Positions 50,646 to 63,040 of a DNA stretch of 64,000 nucleotides are shown here, in pieces. Under the pieces are notes generated by a model that saw only the letters and a list, made by a program, of their open reading frames with translations, did no database searches and was not told the origin of the DNA. This DNA is from Amoeboaphelidium occidentale (lineage: Eukaryota; Aphelidiomycota; Aphelidea). The first letter of the stretch is position 1. Each line of letters opens with the position of its first letter. The position numbers and the translations under genes are program-made. The stretch covers positions 28,031 through 92,030 of the forward strand of contig JALGPX010000004.1 in the NCBI GenBank assembly GCA_023515795.1. Direction: 5' to 3'.

Positions 50646-51752
50646 ATGCCAGGTGCGACAAGCCCAAAATCTGCTCTTCAGATTTCTACATTACCCAACA
50701 AAGGGCGCTGTTTCATAGCTAAAAGAGACATTAAAGCCGGTGAACTCCTGCTAAGGGCTACTCCATATGCTGCAATAGCTGACACTGCGTCAAAGAGAGT
50801 TTTATGTGCGAACTGCTTGGATGTGCAAGACCTAGGAAACAACGAGAGTGAAACAATGACCGCAACTCTACTTCGATGCCTGTGCTGTGACTCTATTAGG
50901 TATTGCTCTCAAGAATGTCAAAAGGAAGACTGGCCTATTCATGAAATGGAGTGTGAATTCCTTGCGACGGTGTTTCGAGGTCTTCAAAGTCAGTTATCTG
51001 AATACCAACAGGATTACATTAGGCTGTTGATGAGATGCTTGATAAGAAATGATCTTGAGATCAGAAATGAAACGGAGACATGTTCTGACGGTCTAGTTTT
51101 CGATGATGTTTGGAAGTTATGCGACAATGCGAGCGATTTTGATAAGGACACTGTGGCTGATTTTCATGTTGCAGCAGGAATACTCCATCAATTCGCTCAA
51201 ACTTTACAGTCCTACAAAGAAAATGAGTCTTTGTACAGTAAAGAGAATCTATTCTTGCTTGTTTGTAAAGAGGAATGCAACTCTTTTGGTTTGTACAAAC
51301 ATTCACCTGGTGAGTATAAGAGGCCATATGGATTGGCATTGTATCCTGAAGCTGTTTATTTTAATCATTCTTGTTGCCCTAATGTTGTTCATACTACTCT
51401 GGGAAAAGACGAATTGTTCTTTAGTGCTATGGACATCAAGGAAGGCGAGGAACTAACAATCACCTATATCGACATTAGAAAGCCTGTTTCAAAGCGCAAC
51501 AGCGAATTGGAAAGTGTCTTCTTATTCACATGCGATTGTCAACGATGTCTTGTAGAGAAAAGCTCTGATTCTGGTAATCATTCGACTTTATCTGAGATTC
51601 AACAAAGAATCCGATTGTATTTGTGTCAAGAAAAATTTTGCCAAGGCGTTTATTTGCCTTTTGATAAAATGAAAATGAATGATCATCTAATTGAACAACT
51701 TCAAGTGCAAGAATGGACTTGTGAAGCATGTTCCACAAGTCGTTCTTTGTAA
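50646..51752 (+). CDS. SET and MYND domain protein (SMYD/Set6-like)
   Basis: 368 residues from the ATG at 50646. A split SET domain holds a MYND finger (CANC, CLCC, YCSQECQKEDWPIHEMEC), and the C-terminal SET part reads AVYFNHSCCPN, GEELTITYID, then CDCQRC of the post-SET zinc site. NHSC and the ITY tyrosine, both needed for S-adenosylmethionine and lysine binding, are present. A protein-lysine methyltransferase is likely; the substrate is unknown. The C-terminal TPR-like region of SMYD2/3 is mostly absent, as in Set6-like proteins. Confidence 0.8.
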   Translation: MPGATSPKSALQISTLPNKGRCFIAKRDIKAGELLLRATPYAAIADTASKRVLCANCLDVQDLGNNESETMTATLLRCLCCDSIRYCSQECQKEDWPIHEMECEFLATVFRGLQSQLSEYQQDYIRLLMRCLIRNDLEIRNETETCSDGLVFDDVWKLCDNASDFDKDTVADFHVAAGILHQFAQTLQSYKENESLYSKENLFLLVCKEECNSFGLYKHSPGEYKRPYGLALYPEAVYFNHSCCPNVVHTTLGKDELFFSAMDIKEGEELTITYIDIRKPVSKRNSELESVFLFTCDCQRCLVEKSSDSGNHSTLSEIQQRIRLYLCQEKFCQGVYLPFDKMKMNDHLIEQLQVQEWTCEACSTSRSL

Positions 51753-51792
51753 AAAATAAAGAAGCAGTTTCGTCTCACCATTCGACTTATTG

Positions 51793-53571
51793 TCAAAGTA
51801 ATTCTAATGGGCGCTTTTGATTCTTTTCTAGCTCTATAATGCCTCCATAGGTGTCATCAGCTGATGAAATAAACAGAGTATCGCTGTCTGGACTTAGTGC
51901 TACTCCAGCAATTTCTCCAAAAATATCAATTACTTGAGCCCGTTTGTACCCTGACTTGACATCATAAATCTGGACAAAGTCTGCTGCCTCTGCGGCAACA
52001 AGAAAATTTCCATCACTTGAATAATGTGTTCCTCTTACTGATGCCATTTTCCCCTTCAAGCAAACCAATGACTGGGATAGGTTTCGAACATCATAAACAC
52101 GAGTAGTTTGATCCTGATTTCCGGTGCAAACTTGCATTCCATCTGGCGACCAGTCACATGCAAATGAGTAATCCAAATGTCCACTTAGTTCATGAATAGT
52201 TTCTCCTGTTCTGGCGTCGATCAGGAATGATGTCGTGGAATCACCCGTAACACAAAGAAGCCGGAAATCAGGACTCTGTTTTGTACAATTGACTGCAAAA
52301 GGAAACTTGAAACATGCAAGCTGTTTGAATAAGCTGGAAGGCTGAAGTCCAATATACCGAACACTGTTGTCATTGTTTGAACACAGCGCCAGCGTAGCAC
52401 CGCTTCTAGAGCTTACTGCGTCAATGAAGTTAGTGATTCCGTTATGTTCATCCTCTGCTACATGGCCAATATGACACTCAGCAGATGTCTCAGTGGACTG
52501 ACTGATCTTTTGCATAGCGATTTCGCCCAAGTAGCCTCCGGCAAAAAGCAAATCATCTTTTGTACATATACAAGTAATTCTGAATGTACTTGCAGAAACT
52601 CCGGGCCTTCGAGCAAGGTCCATCACCGGAGTACATCGATGGTTTAAAGAATCCCATCTTTTTACAACTGTGGAACATCCGAGATATAGCTGGTTTCTTG
52701 ATGATGCCGAGATCAAATTTCGAAGTTGAAAATGCGGTACTGACGGCGTTTCTTTGAGCCTGGAGTAAAAGAACCGATAAAAATCACCATTCTCTTGAAC
52801 ATTCGCAAACTGGTTCTTGATACTGTTCAGATCATATGCAATGTTTGTGTAGTTAAAATACTGTTTCACTCTGTTCTGTCGATAATCTTCTCGACTATAT
52901 GTAAACCGTTCCCAAGGAATACCGAGCCAGTCAGTTGACGGGTTGAAACGTAAATCTTCTCTTGTGATTTCTGTGCGGAAAGAGTTTGTCAGATTAGCAT
53001 ACTCATCTTCCTCATTAACTTCTGGAGGTATCGTTGCGACAGCCTCCATAACTTCCCCAATAAAAATGTTCTGCTGCTCGATACTCTCCGTTAAATCGCT
53101 ATCATCCTCGCTTCGGTCATCATCATCAGCGTCGTCGTCATCATCGATCTCTCTATCTAAACCTTCACCGGAAACAGGCCTGAGGGATTCGCTGCTTACA
53201 GAAACATTTGTAGCATAAGGTGCTGCATCAGCATCTGAATGTAAATCAAAGAATTCATCATCTATATCTCGGAGACCTAGCCATGCTTGTTCTTGTATGG
53301 CAAGGATATCCTCATCATCTAGAGATTCTTGAGGTATCCGTGAGCCAGATATATCGCTCCTATTCAGTATGCTTCCGTTGGCCTCCGCAGTATTCTCCGC
53401 ATGGGTTTCCCTCTCTCCATTATCCATAGGATTTGGAGTTATCGATTTGTGATCCTTGAAAAGATGAGAACTTTGTGATGTGGAAGGGCCTTCGGAAGGG
53501 CCTGCTGTATCCGATTCCACAATATCATTTCTGTTTGAGTTATCGGGATCATTGCTTGGAGTCCTGTTCAT
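51793..53571 (-). CDS. WD40-repeat protein with acidic disordered N-terminus
   Basis: 592 residues in one exon. The first 190 are acidic and disordered, with an Asp run (DDDDADDDDRSEDDSD). The domain that follows has a DLRFNPSTDWLGIPWERF entry and weak WD repeats (HELSGHLDYSFACDWSPDG, TRVYDVRN). The pattern resembles a fungal and plant WD40 family of unknown function (S. pombe SPBC2A9.03-like), from memory. No cellular role is proposed. Confidence 0.65.
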   Translation of the reverse strand: MNRTPSNDPDNSNRNDIVESDTAGPSEGPSTSQSSHLFKDHKSITPNPMDNGERETHAENTAEANGSILNRSDISGSRIPQESLDDEDILAIQEQAWLGLRDIDDEFFDLHSDADAAPYATNVSVSSESLRPVSGEGLDREIDDDDDADDDDRSEDDSDLTESIEQQNIFIGEVMEAVATIPPEVNEEDEYANLTNSFRTEITREDLRFNPSTDWLGIPWERFTYSREDYRQNRVKQYFNYTNIAYDLNSIKNQFANVQENGDFYRFFYSRLKETPSVPHFQLRNLISASSRNQLYLGCSTVVKRWDSLNHRCTPVMDLARRPGVSASTFRITCICTKDDLLFAGGYLGEIAMQKISQSTETSAECHIGHVAEDEHNGITNFIDAVSSRSGATLALCSNNDNSVRYIGLQPSSLFKQLACFKFPFAVNCTKQSPDFRLLCVTGDSTTSFLIDARTGETIHELSGHLDYSFACDWSPDGMQVCTGNQDQTTRVYDVRNLSQSLVCLKGKMASVRGTHYSSDGNFLVAAEAADFVQIYDVKSGYKRAQVIDIFGEIAGVALSPDSDTLFISSADDTYGGIIELEKNQKRPLELL

Positions 53572-53684
53572 TTCGAAGGAACTTTATTGTGCTTTATTGT
53601 TTGGATTCCTCGAAGGTTGTTCGAAACGACGCACGAGAGCGCTTTAAAATCGCGGTTTCAGAATCTTTTCAGGAAATTCACAAA

Positions 53685-54285
53685 ATGTTACGCTTAGACG
53701 AAGAAGTTACCCAGGACCACGAACACTTCCGTCATATGTTCCAAATGTTTCAAGAGACGGAGGACTGGGTAAGTTTCATGGAGTAACAACCTCACAAACG
53801 TTTTATAGCATGAAAAGAAGAAATTTGCTTATGAGTTCATTAGAGCCGTCAGTCAACATTCCACAGCTGAAGAGCTGATCATGTATCCTGCTTTTGAACA
53901 ACGCTTCGAAAATGGCAAGGAGATTGCTGATAAAAATCGTGCAGAACATCAGCACTTGAAGGAAGAATTGTACAAATTGGACAGAATGGTTCCAGGCCAG
54001 CAGGGATACACTGATCAGTTCAAGCTTTGCGTTGACATCTTGAATGAACACGCTCAAGAGGAGGAAGAAGTCTTGATGCCAAGGTTGGCAACAGCATGTT
54101 ATGCAAATGAAATGTTCAACATGGGCGAAAAGTTTGTCAACACCAAAGCGTCTGTTCCAACACGCCCTCATCCAAGTGCTCCTTACAATCCAACTTTGTT
54201 ATCTGCTATCGGAATGTTTCAAGCTCCTATCGACAAGGCAGCTGATTTTTTCGCAAGAGATTTCCCTAAAGTTGAAGGACACTAA
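53685..54285 (+). CDS. Hemerythrin-like HHE cation-binding protein (2 exons)
   Basis: Exons 53685-53768 and 53809-54285 (intron 40 nt) give 186 residues. Iron ligands fit the hemerythrin order: TQDHEHFRHMF, HSTAEELIMYPAFE, AEHQHLKEELY, LNEHAQEEEEVLMP. Such proteins bind a di-iron centre and store or sense oxygen, nitric oxide or iron. The ATG at 53685 was preferred because the frame upstream lies antisense to the WD40 gene. The C-terminal 50 residues are Pro-rich and poorly conserved. Confidence 0.85.
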
Positions 54286-54343
54286 AAAGACTGTATGCGA
54301 TAAATCAATTTGAAATAAATTTTAGTTTTAAAACCTCGTTATA

Positions 54344-56215
54344 TTAGAAGGCTTTAGTTAAGGTATCCAAATAACCCTTAGCAATGTCAACAACCAATCT
54401 TTTATCTGGTACAGAGGCAGCAAGACCATAAATCGCAGCCATACCTTTCTTTCCATCTGGATTCTTTCTGACTTCATTGAAACTTGCCTTCAAATCATCC
54501 AAAAACTTATCCTCTTTTCCAACAGTCAACAAAGTGCAGCAAATATGGATTGAAGCAGGATGCTGAAGAGTGTTTAAATTCCATCCCTTCTCAGTCATCT
54601 TGTCACCAACAGCAAAGATATTAACAGTAGAAATATTTGAAGCAAATGCAACAACCATCGCTTGAGGATTGCCAATAACATAGAGTCCATCAATTTTCTT
54701 AATTCCATCTCTGATCTTGTTGGAAGTTCTGACAATCTTTTGAGCAGCATCGACATATCCGTCTCTACCATTCTTTACCAAGGAAGCCCAGCATGCAGCA
54801 ATCAAAGCACCAGCTCTTGAGCCAGCAATCGACGGGGAAGCATAGATTCCACCAGGCCAGTTTGGAGCGACAAAATACTGATACTTTCTAATCACAGGAT
54901 CAGAATACAACACAACAGAAGATCCTTTAGGAGCAAACCCAAACTTGTGAGTGTCGCAACTAATACTAGTGACTCCGTTCACTCTAAAATCAAACGGAGG
55001 AACTTTAACACCAATATCACCCAAGAATGGAACAACGAACGATCCCAAGCAACAGTCAACATGAAGCCCAACACCATAACGTTTTGCTAATTTTCCTAGT
55101 CCTTGAATATCATCAATAATTCCATGAGGATAATTTGGCGCTGAACCAGCAATCATGATGGTATTTCTTGTAATCAAACTTCTAACCTTATAGATATCAA
55201 CACCCATAGTTTTAGGGTTCAGAGGAGCATGAATGATTGTAACGCCAAAATAATGTGCAGCCTTGTCAAAAGCAGCATGAACGGTTACTGGAACAATCAT
55301 CTCGGGAGCAGTAATTCCTTTAACATCTCTTGCCCAGTCTCTGTGTGCTTTAACAGCCATTAAAATCGATTCTGTACCACCACTTGTAACATTTCCTGAT
55401 GAACCAGCTGGAGCATTGTACATGTTCAAACACATTGAAACAATTTCTGCTTCCATTTTTCTGATACTTGGAAACACATCAGGGTGCAAAGGATTAGAAT
55501 AAGAAAACATTGCATACGCTTCATTCAACAAATCAGATAAAGCCTTGCCTCCATGGTAAACTGTCCCAGACACTAAACCATCCTTCCATGATACAGTTTC
55601 AATCTGTTGCATCTTCTTCAAGTTTGACAAAACGGCATTATCGGTCAAGCCAGTCCTTGGCAACTCCTTGAAAGATGGCAAGTTCCTGTGCGCATCGGGA
55701 ACCAATTTAATTTCAATGTCTTTGATGACTTTCTTGAGCTCCGAGTTAATCATGCCATCAACGCCAGGTATCCACTTCAACAAATCAACACCAGCCTTCA
55801 TTAGACTCTCAAAGAATTCACCGATGACAGCGAATAAACCCCTGCTGTGAACATAAAACAAAACACTGAAAGCATAACGTGAGACCACGAACAGAATGAA
55901 GAGGCTCTTCAACTCTTCGCCGTACAAGCTGTAAAAGTTCCATACAGGCGCAGTGACGTTGTTAAAATAAGCAATGGACTCCAAATACAACTCGGAATCA
56001 ACCACAGGGTAAATTACTTTACTGTAGACTTGTTCTTGTACCTGAGCGAAACCATCCAAAGCTGGCTCAACCAAAGGCAACACAGTCGCTTCATAATGAG
56101 GCAACAGAACATCCTGCACAAATGGAACATAATAAATACGCTCAAGGAACGGATAAAAGTAATCCGAAGCCAAACTGTGTCTCTTAACCCCAAAGTTTAG
56201 AAAGGAATCCCACAT
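54344..56215 (-). CDS. DPL1: Sphingosine-1-phosphate lyase
   Basis: 623 residues from the ATG at 56215 (MWDSFLNFGVKRHSL). A lumenal N-terminus and one membrane segment (about residues 105-125, SLFILFVVSRYAFSVLFYV) precede a PLP-dependent decarboxylase-fold domain. This has SSGNVTSGGTESI, HVDCCLGSFVVPF, and SISCDTHKFGFAPKG, in which the Lys binds PLP. The enzyme cleaves sphingosine-1-phosphate to hexadecenal and phosphoethanolamine in the ER, the exit step of sphingolipid breakdown. Single exon and apparently intact. Confidence 0.94.
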   Translation of the reverse strand: MWDSFLNFGVKRHSLASDYFYPFLERIYYVPFVQDVLLPHYEATVLPLVEPALDGFAQVQEQVYSKVIYPVVDSELYLESIAYFNNVTAPVWNFYSLYGEELKSLFILFVVSRYAFSVLFYVHSRGLFAVIGEFFESLMKAGVDLLKWIPGVDGMINSELKKVIKDIEIKLVPDAHRNLPSFKELPRTGLTDNAVLSNLKKMQQIETVSWKDGLVSGTVYHGGKALSDLLNEAYAMFSYSNPLHPDVFPSIRKMEAEIVSMCLNMYNAPAGSSGNVTSGGTESILMAVKAHRDWARDVKGITAPEMIVPVTVHAAFDKAAHYFGVTIIHAPLNPKTMGVDIYKVRSLITRNTIMIAGSAPNYPHGIIDDIQGLGKLAKRYGVGLHVDCCLGSFVVPFLGDIGVKVPPFDFRVNGVTSISCDTHKFGFAPKGSSVVLYSDPVIRKYQYFVAPNWPGGIYASPSIAGSRAGALIAACWASLVKNGRDGYVDAAQKIVRTSNKIRDGIKKIDGLYVIGNPQAMVVAFASNISTVNIFAVGDKMTEKGWNLNTLQHPASIHICCTLLTVGKEDKFLDDLKASFNEVRKNPDGKKGMAAIYGLAASVPDKRLVVDIAKGYLDTLTKAF

Positions 56216-56446
56216 GGCGTAATCGTAATTGTTGTTTGAAACAGCAAAAACACGAAAGCAGATAGTCACAGCCACGATTACGCAGATTGACAGTTTGAAC
56301 TCGATTTAGCGAAAGCCACAAGTTATACCATAATGTAATCATGTTTTGTATTGATCCCAGTAAAAAGCTTATCCAGAACGTTGTCCATATTTAAAAGTCC
56401 ATCTTTTTAATTTGTTTCTTGTGCGTGTTTGCGCTGCGGTTTGACA

Positions 56447-59077
56447 ATGTTTGCTGGGATTCTCTATGGCGCAATACTTCTCGATATTTATCTATGTAAC
56501 TTCTCTTTAAGCATTCCTGTGAATGGGACAGTCTCTTTTGTATCATCAAAGCCTACTCATTTCGGTTTTAATTCTGTTGGAACCGACAAATTGGTTCAGT
56601 TGCTTGGGAATTCTCGCATGAACTTGGAGACTGACCTAAACGCTCCGGACGAAAACTGGATGGAATGCAGACATCCGATATATTGCAACACAACTTATTT
56701 AATCGCGTTTCAGCTGTCGAACATCTTTAATGACAGTAAAACGTTTGTGGATTCTCCAACCAAGTTGCCAATTAATCAGTCTATTATCCTGTTGAACCAA
56801 CTGCTTAAAATTGACAGTATTAACTTTGGAAGTGATAAAGACGCAGTCGTTAATTATTTCAAGAACTCTGATATTGATTTCAAGAAGGTTTACGATGAAG
56901 TTTTCCATTATCCAGGTGTCGATGTGATACCAACTTCAATGCCCACCGAGTTAGCGGCAAGGCCACTGGCTGGCATTCAGAGCCATTACTTTCAATGGGC
57001 AAAGTTTCTGGATTCAACTTGGGCAATGCTTTCAAGGAAAGTCAATACGACTTTAATTTCAAAAGGTTCTGGAACTTCCATGTCTGAAACTTTGTATCCA
57101 TTCGTCGTTCCTGGCGGTCGTTTCCGTGAGTTTTATTATTGGGATTCTTACTGGGTTGTCAAAGGTCTACTGGTAGGACAAAGATTCAATATGGTGGAGA
57201 ATATTCTCAAGAACTTTTACGATTTCGTCGAAAGACATGGTTATGTCCCTAATGGCAATCGCGTCTACTACTCAAACAGATCTCAACCGCCTCTTCTCGT
57301 CCAGATGGTCAAAGATTATTTTCTTGCATCTGGGGATATTAAAGTATTGAGTTATGCTATTAGAAAACTGGAGAAGGAATATTTGTTCTGGATGACGAAA
57401 AGGGTAGCGAATGGTCTGGTTGAAGGGGATTATCCTTTAAACGTGTACAATGTATCCAATTCGGCTCCCAGACCAGAGTCTTTTGTTGAAGATTTGGCAA
57501 TAGCCAGCTCTTTGCCAGATTCTGCTGATTCCATTCGATTTTACAAAGATGTTGCATCAGGAGCTGAAACTGGATGGGTAAGTTGATTTTATTCATGATT
57601 TTTTTAACTGAAAGGATTTCTCTAGTCGTTTTATTCGAGGTTCAGGGTTTGACCTTGGTCATATTTACACAAGCAGGGTTCTTCCAGTTGATTTGAACAG
57701 CATAATGTATTTGAACGAAATGACTATAAGTTGGATGTTATCCTGTTTGTATGAGAGTTTAGAAAAGAGAAAGTGTCCAAGCTGGGAAAAATTCTCTAAC
57801 CTTGAAGTTCCTTCATTTATAAACAAGACTTTGGATTGGGTTCCTGCTGATGACCCGAACTCGCCTGTTAATACCGAGACTCTTCCGTATCCTCTGAGAG
57901 CATCGTACTATTTTGTTTCGGCTCAGCGAAGAAAGAAATCGATTAGGAAGTACTTTTGGAATACAGAAAAGAAACTTTTCATGGATTATGATCTTCAATT
58001 GAAGTCTTTTGTACTGAGCAGTGACAACAAGATTCCTGCTGCTGATTTGTACTTGTCAGCCCTGTTTCCTTTGTGGACAAAAGCATTCGAGTTCTCTGTG
58101 AACGGACCGACTTTCAAAGATATTACCACTATGGTCAAGAATTTCAACCATTCTCTATTCTCGCCGTATCCTGGTGGTGTACCGACATCTCTTATTGATT
58201 CCGAACAACAATGGGATTTCCCAAATGCATGGGCGCCTTTACAGTGGATTGCAGTAGAAGCAATGATAAATCTACCCAGCGGCATAGAAGGCGATCAAAG
58301 TCATTACCTTGCTAAGAAATTTGCTCCACTTATATTAAGAAAGTTTATGAAAAGTGCTTATTGTGGTTGGAATGCTTCTCGGCCTGAAAAAGCTCCCAGC
58401 GGAAAAGAATATGTTGATTTGCTTAAACGCTTTTATTCTGAACCACAGAAGTTTTCGACTTCGAGTTTTAAAGGCTCTGGTATGTTTGAAAAGTATGATG
58501 TTAGATACATCGGGAGTCCAGGTAAGTTTTTCAGCCTTTAGAATTCACGGCTTTAGGCAACGGAGGAGAGTATATTGTTCAGGATGGCTTCGGTTGGACA
58601 AATGGTGTAATATTAGACTGGATTAAGAGGTTTGGTTCAAACACGACCAACAGCAAATTTGCCTACAAGCTTCCTCCTATAGGAAATTGTAGTGAAGTTG
58701 TTACAACTGAAGATGGAATGGATGAAGGACAGTTTGAGGAAAATAATTCACAACGAGGAGTTTCTATTCTTTTCTCAATCGCAGCTTTTTTCATAGTGGC
58801 GCTCTTTCTCGTTTGTTTATACAGGGTTATGAATAATGCATCGCCTTTTAGGGTTCAAGTTTTGAATCTGTGGTCGACTTTGGTTGTGGCGGCAAATAAT
58901 TTTCACAAAAGAATCGTAGAAGGACTTTATATGTTAAGAAATCGTCACGCAAGGTACTCAAACCTTCCAACTCGCGGAGAATCTATGGAAAATATGGCGG
59001 AATCATACTTTCAACGTAGAAACGGTGAAGTAACAAGAAGTAGGACTACTCAAGATTTACAACTAGACATATTGTAG
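56447..59077 (+). CDS. Membrane-anchored trehalase, GH37 (3 exons)
   Basis: Exons 56447-57577, 57615-58521 and 58557-59077 give 852 residues; introns are 37 and 35 nt. An N-terminal signal sequence (MFAGILYGAILLDIYL) is followed by the GH37 catalytic domain with signature 1 PGGRFREFYYWDSYW, the catalytic-acid block GWDFSSRF, signature 2 QWDFPNAWAPLQW and GNGGEYIVQDGFGWTNG. A single membrane segment (about 745-770) and a cytoplasmic tail close the protein, so the active site faces outside. Using the AAAG acceptor at 57614 gives GWDFSSRF and a clean frame; a later TAG acceptor would not. It hydrolyses trehalose to glucose. Confidence 0.94.
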
Positions 59078-59226
59078 CAGCAGCAATAAAGATAACCATT
59101 TTTCATGAAACTTATGGCAGATTATAAACCTACTACTGGTTTTCCTGGCTGAGCGAAAAACCCAAAAAGGATCTTCAAAAGGCTCAATCAACTCGTTGTT
59201 TCTTCGCAACGAAACAGAAGACCGCG

Positions 59227-62200
59227 ATGTCCTCGAACCAAGGCAATACTGGTGGAAACAACGTCGGTAATACGATGAATGCAACGCAGAAGCAGCAAGT
59301 CCAGCAGCAACAACCTCAACAGCAGTTTCGTCCTATTACTTCGCCAATTGGAATCAATCCTCAATCTGGCCCTGCGCCGCAACTAGGACCTCCAGCGGGA
59401 ACAACCACATCGCTTCCACCGATTTCACAAGGATTCAATACTCATGCACCATATTTGTAATTTAGATGATTTATTCCAGCTAACTTTAGTCATCCTTCAT
59501 TTCCTCCACCTCCACCTGGAACAGCTCCTATGGTGTCAGGAGCGCCTCCAAACCCAACAGCATTTCAAGGATCTCAAGGATCGCAGCCTTTACCTCAACC
59601 TACTGGTACGCTTCCTCAAGGGGCAGCAGCCGCGGCAGGAAACGCTTATCGCCCACTTAACGTTCGAGATGCCTTAACTTACTTGGATCAAGTAAAACTA
59701 CAATTTCAAGATGAGCCTGAGGTTTACAACAAATTCTTGGATATTATGAAGGACTTCAAGTCACAGGCAATTGATACTCCTGGTGTTATTGAAAGGGTAT
59801 CGCAATTGTTTCGTGGTCATCCGCAGTTGATCATAGGCTTCAATACTTTCCTGCCTCCTGGTTATCGTATTGACATTTCAAATGACAGAAGAACTTATAC
59901 TATCACGACTCCTCATGATGGCTCTTATAGTTCAGGTGCAGCCCTTCCTGGTGTTGGCGGTGGGAATGTAAGAGACGCAAGAAGCAATTCAGTATCTGGT
60001 CCTCCAGTTCAGATGGTCCCAGGTACTGCAGGCCCTTCTTCTGTATCTAATTCCGTTCAGCACGCTTTGCAAGCAGGAGGACAACATCAAATTCATGCTG
60101 CTAATCCCCAACAATCTCTAGCAGCTTATGAGGGACATACTGGCCACCAAGCAGCTTTTATGCAGCAACCTGTAGCGTCAAATACCAACAACGCGACTAG
60201 TTCGGCGGCCTTGCAGCAGGGAGCGTTTGGTGCTGCCTCAACTGCTCCTGCTCCTATTCAGTCAAACATGCATGCCATCAAGAAGCCTGTTGAATTCAAC
60301 CACGCTATTAATTATGTCAATAAGATTAAGAATCGATTTGCTTCAGATCCTGAGACTTATAAACAGTTCTTGGAAATCTTGAGAAACTATCAAAATGAAG
60401 TCAAACCCATCGGCGAGGTTTATTCAATGATTCAGCAGCTGTTCAAAGGTCATCCTGATTTACTGGATGAATTCAAACATTTCTTGCCAGATTACAATGC
60501 TCCCACTAATATGCCAGCCCCACCGCAGCAAACGCAGAGACGTCAAAGCATCTCATCGGGAGCTGTTGCAGGCCAGAAAAGAAAATATGCTCAAGCTCCA
60601 GCAGCAGTCAGCAATGGTGCAGTGACCGTTCAAGATAAGGCACTACGCAAGGCTGTTCCTCAGATTGTTCGCCAAAGGCCAAATAGGTATCAGCCTGGAG
60701 GAAGATGGAACGTCACTGAGGAATTTGAGTTTTTTGAAAGAGTCAAGAAGCATTTGGCCAACAAAACAACTTATACTGAGTTCTTGAAAGTGTTGAATCT
60801 GTTCAACCAGGACATTATTGATTCGAAAATGTTAGTAGAGAGAGTTGAACCATTTATTGGCCGAAATTATGAGCTTTTTGAATGGTTCAAGAGATATGTT
60901 AAGTTTGATGCCGACACTGCTGTTGATGCTGAAGAATACACTTACGGGGGATCAAGAAATCAATCATCCATTAATCACACCAATTTGTTCAAAGTGATCG
61001 CAGACTCTAAGCGTAGTGGTTCTTCTTACAGATTATTACCATCAAATTATGTGCAGCCAAAAAGCACCGGGAGAGATGACTTGGCCGTTGAAGTTCTTAA
61101 TGATCAATGGGTTTGTCATCCAACATGGGCATCAGAAGACGGTGGATTTATTGCCCATAAGAAGAATCAGTTTGAAGACGCTTTGTTCAGATGTGAAGAA
61201 GAGCGATACGAGTTTGATTTAAACATTGAAATCAATCGAAGCGTCATTCAACGTTTAGAAGCTATTTGGCGAAAGGTTCTTTTGATTTTGTCGAAGCTCA
61301 TTTGTTAGATTGAAGCATTAGAAGATTTAGATAGCAAGAAGGCGTTCAAACTTGATGATGGATTAGGCGATGGAATGTCAAAATCTAGTTACAAACAAAT
61401 ACTAAAAAAGATTTACGACGATGAACGTGGACGCGAAGTCATTGAGTGTTTACATGAACATCCTTATCTTACTATTCCAGTTGTATTGAAAAGACTGAAG
61501 CAGAAAGACGAGGAATGGAGACGCAGTCAAGTAAGCCTCTTTTGTCACCTCTTATTTACTTTTTTTAGCGTGAATGGAACAAAGTTTGGCGCGAAATTGA
61601 TGGAAAGAACTTTTACAAATCACTTGACCATCAAGGAATTAACTTCAAGAATGTTGACAAGAAGTACTTATCATCGAAGAGTCTTATTCAGGAAATTGAA
61701 GCAATTTACCGCTCAAAACTAGAAAATCAATCAGCTGGTTCCAATAATGAGGGTCATATAAGTGTTGTGATAAACGATGAAGCTATCGTTCAAGCTGTCA
61801 TACGTTTGATCATTTCCTATCTTGACAAGAATTCGCAATTCAAAGAAGATGAAATCGAACAAGTTGACAGATTTTTGCACAAGTTTCTTCTTAATGAGTT
61901 TATGCTCGAACAAGATGCTAGCAAAGATTGTGCTGTGCTCTATGGTAATAACTCATTCTACTTATTCTTTCGTCTTTTCGAAATTGCTTACTCGCGTTTA
62001 AGAAAAGTATCCGACATTTTACAGAACGCAACCAAATTAAGGAACAACTCTGCAAACAGAGAAAATGAAGTCGCGAAGAACCTTGATTTGATAAATCGCG
62101 AAGATGCTCCGGCGATATCCCCTAATTCTTCCAATCCTCTTCCCACATTTGATGACACTCTAGTCTTTCTTGAAAAAATGTTTTCAGGAGAATTGGATGT

Positions 62201-63032
62201 ACAAGTTTACGAAGATCAACTAAGGTTTTGGTTTGGTACAGAAGCATATCCTCTATTCACAGTTGATAAACTTATTCACTCGCTTAGCAAACAACTACTG
62301 ACAATTACTAATGAGCCAAGTGCGCAAAAGCTTTATCAGTTATTTGCGAAGAACTTCTCTGTTGGATTCCCACAATACAAACAGAAAGCTGATGAGTTGG
62401 TCGATGAATCTGAAAACCTTTACCGAATGCAATACAGAGCAATGACCAAGGACTTAGTTATCGATCTTCTTGGAACATCAAGTGAAATGCCTGGTGTGGA
62501 GAATGGCGTTCTGGGGGTCTCTTCTGCTTCGAACACTTTAGGAGTAGCTCCGACCTTGAATACGAATGAATTGAAGTGGAGCGACTATATTGATAATTAC
62601 GTTAAATCATCTGCTTCTGAAAGTCAGGAGAATTATGTTAATAATCCCCAAGAGAAAGTATTTATGAAAAGGGTTATTAAGAATCACGGTAGATGGTTAG
62701 ATGAAAAGAAGAGTTTCGATTTTAGAGTTGAATCCAAGAATCAGCTTGAATGCAAGATATGTGTAAATACTTTCAAGATGTTTTACGTTCAAGATTGTGA
62801 GGATTACTTCAGGAGAGTTTTTGCTCCCCCTATTTCGAAACCGTCAAGAAGCTCAGAGAAGTCAGCTTCTAAATGGCACAAAATAGTTGGTTCTACTTCC
62901 GAGATAAACATCAAGAGTTTTTTCCTGAATGCAGAAACACCACGAACAGTGCATGAGAAGCGCAAGCCTTTTAGAACGACCCCATTGAAAGATAATAATG
63001 GCCTAACGCGTTACACAACTGAGTGGCATTGA
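59227..63032 (+). CDS. SIN3: Sin3 transcriptional corepressor scaffold (4 exons)
   Basis: Exons 59227-59456, 59490-61275, 61309-61530 and 61569-63032 give 1233 residues; introns are 33, 33 and 38 nt. The N-terminus is Gln/Pro-rich. Three paired amphipathic helix domains follow: PAH1 about 135-205 (VRDALTYLDQVKLQFQDEP), PAH2 about 345-415 (FNHAINYVNKIKNRF), PAH3 about 485-555 (EFFERVKKHLANKTTY). The HDAC-interacting domain is about 580-690 (SYRLLPSNYVQPKSTGRDDL). Sin3 tethers class I histone deacetylases to DNA-bound repressors. Repeat copy 4 starts 9 bp after the stop. Confidence 0.95.
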
Positions 63033-63040
63033 TTTTCCAT

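Noticed and set aside
57578-57660. Apparent frameshift and lost catalytic Asp in trehalase
   Set aside because: Using the TAG acceptor near 57625 gives GWSFYSRF and a shifted frame. The AAAG acceptor at 57613-57614 gives GWDFSSRF and one continuous frame, so the gene is intact.
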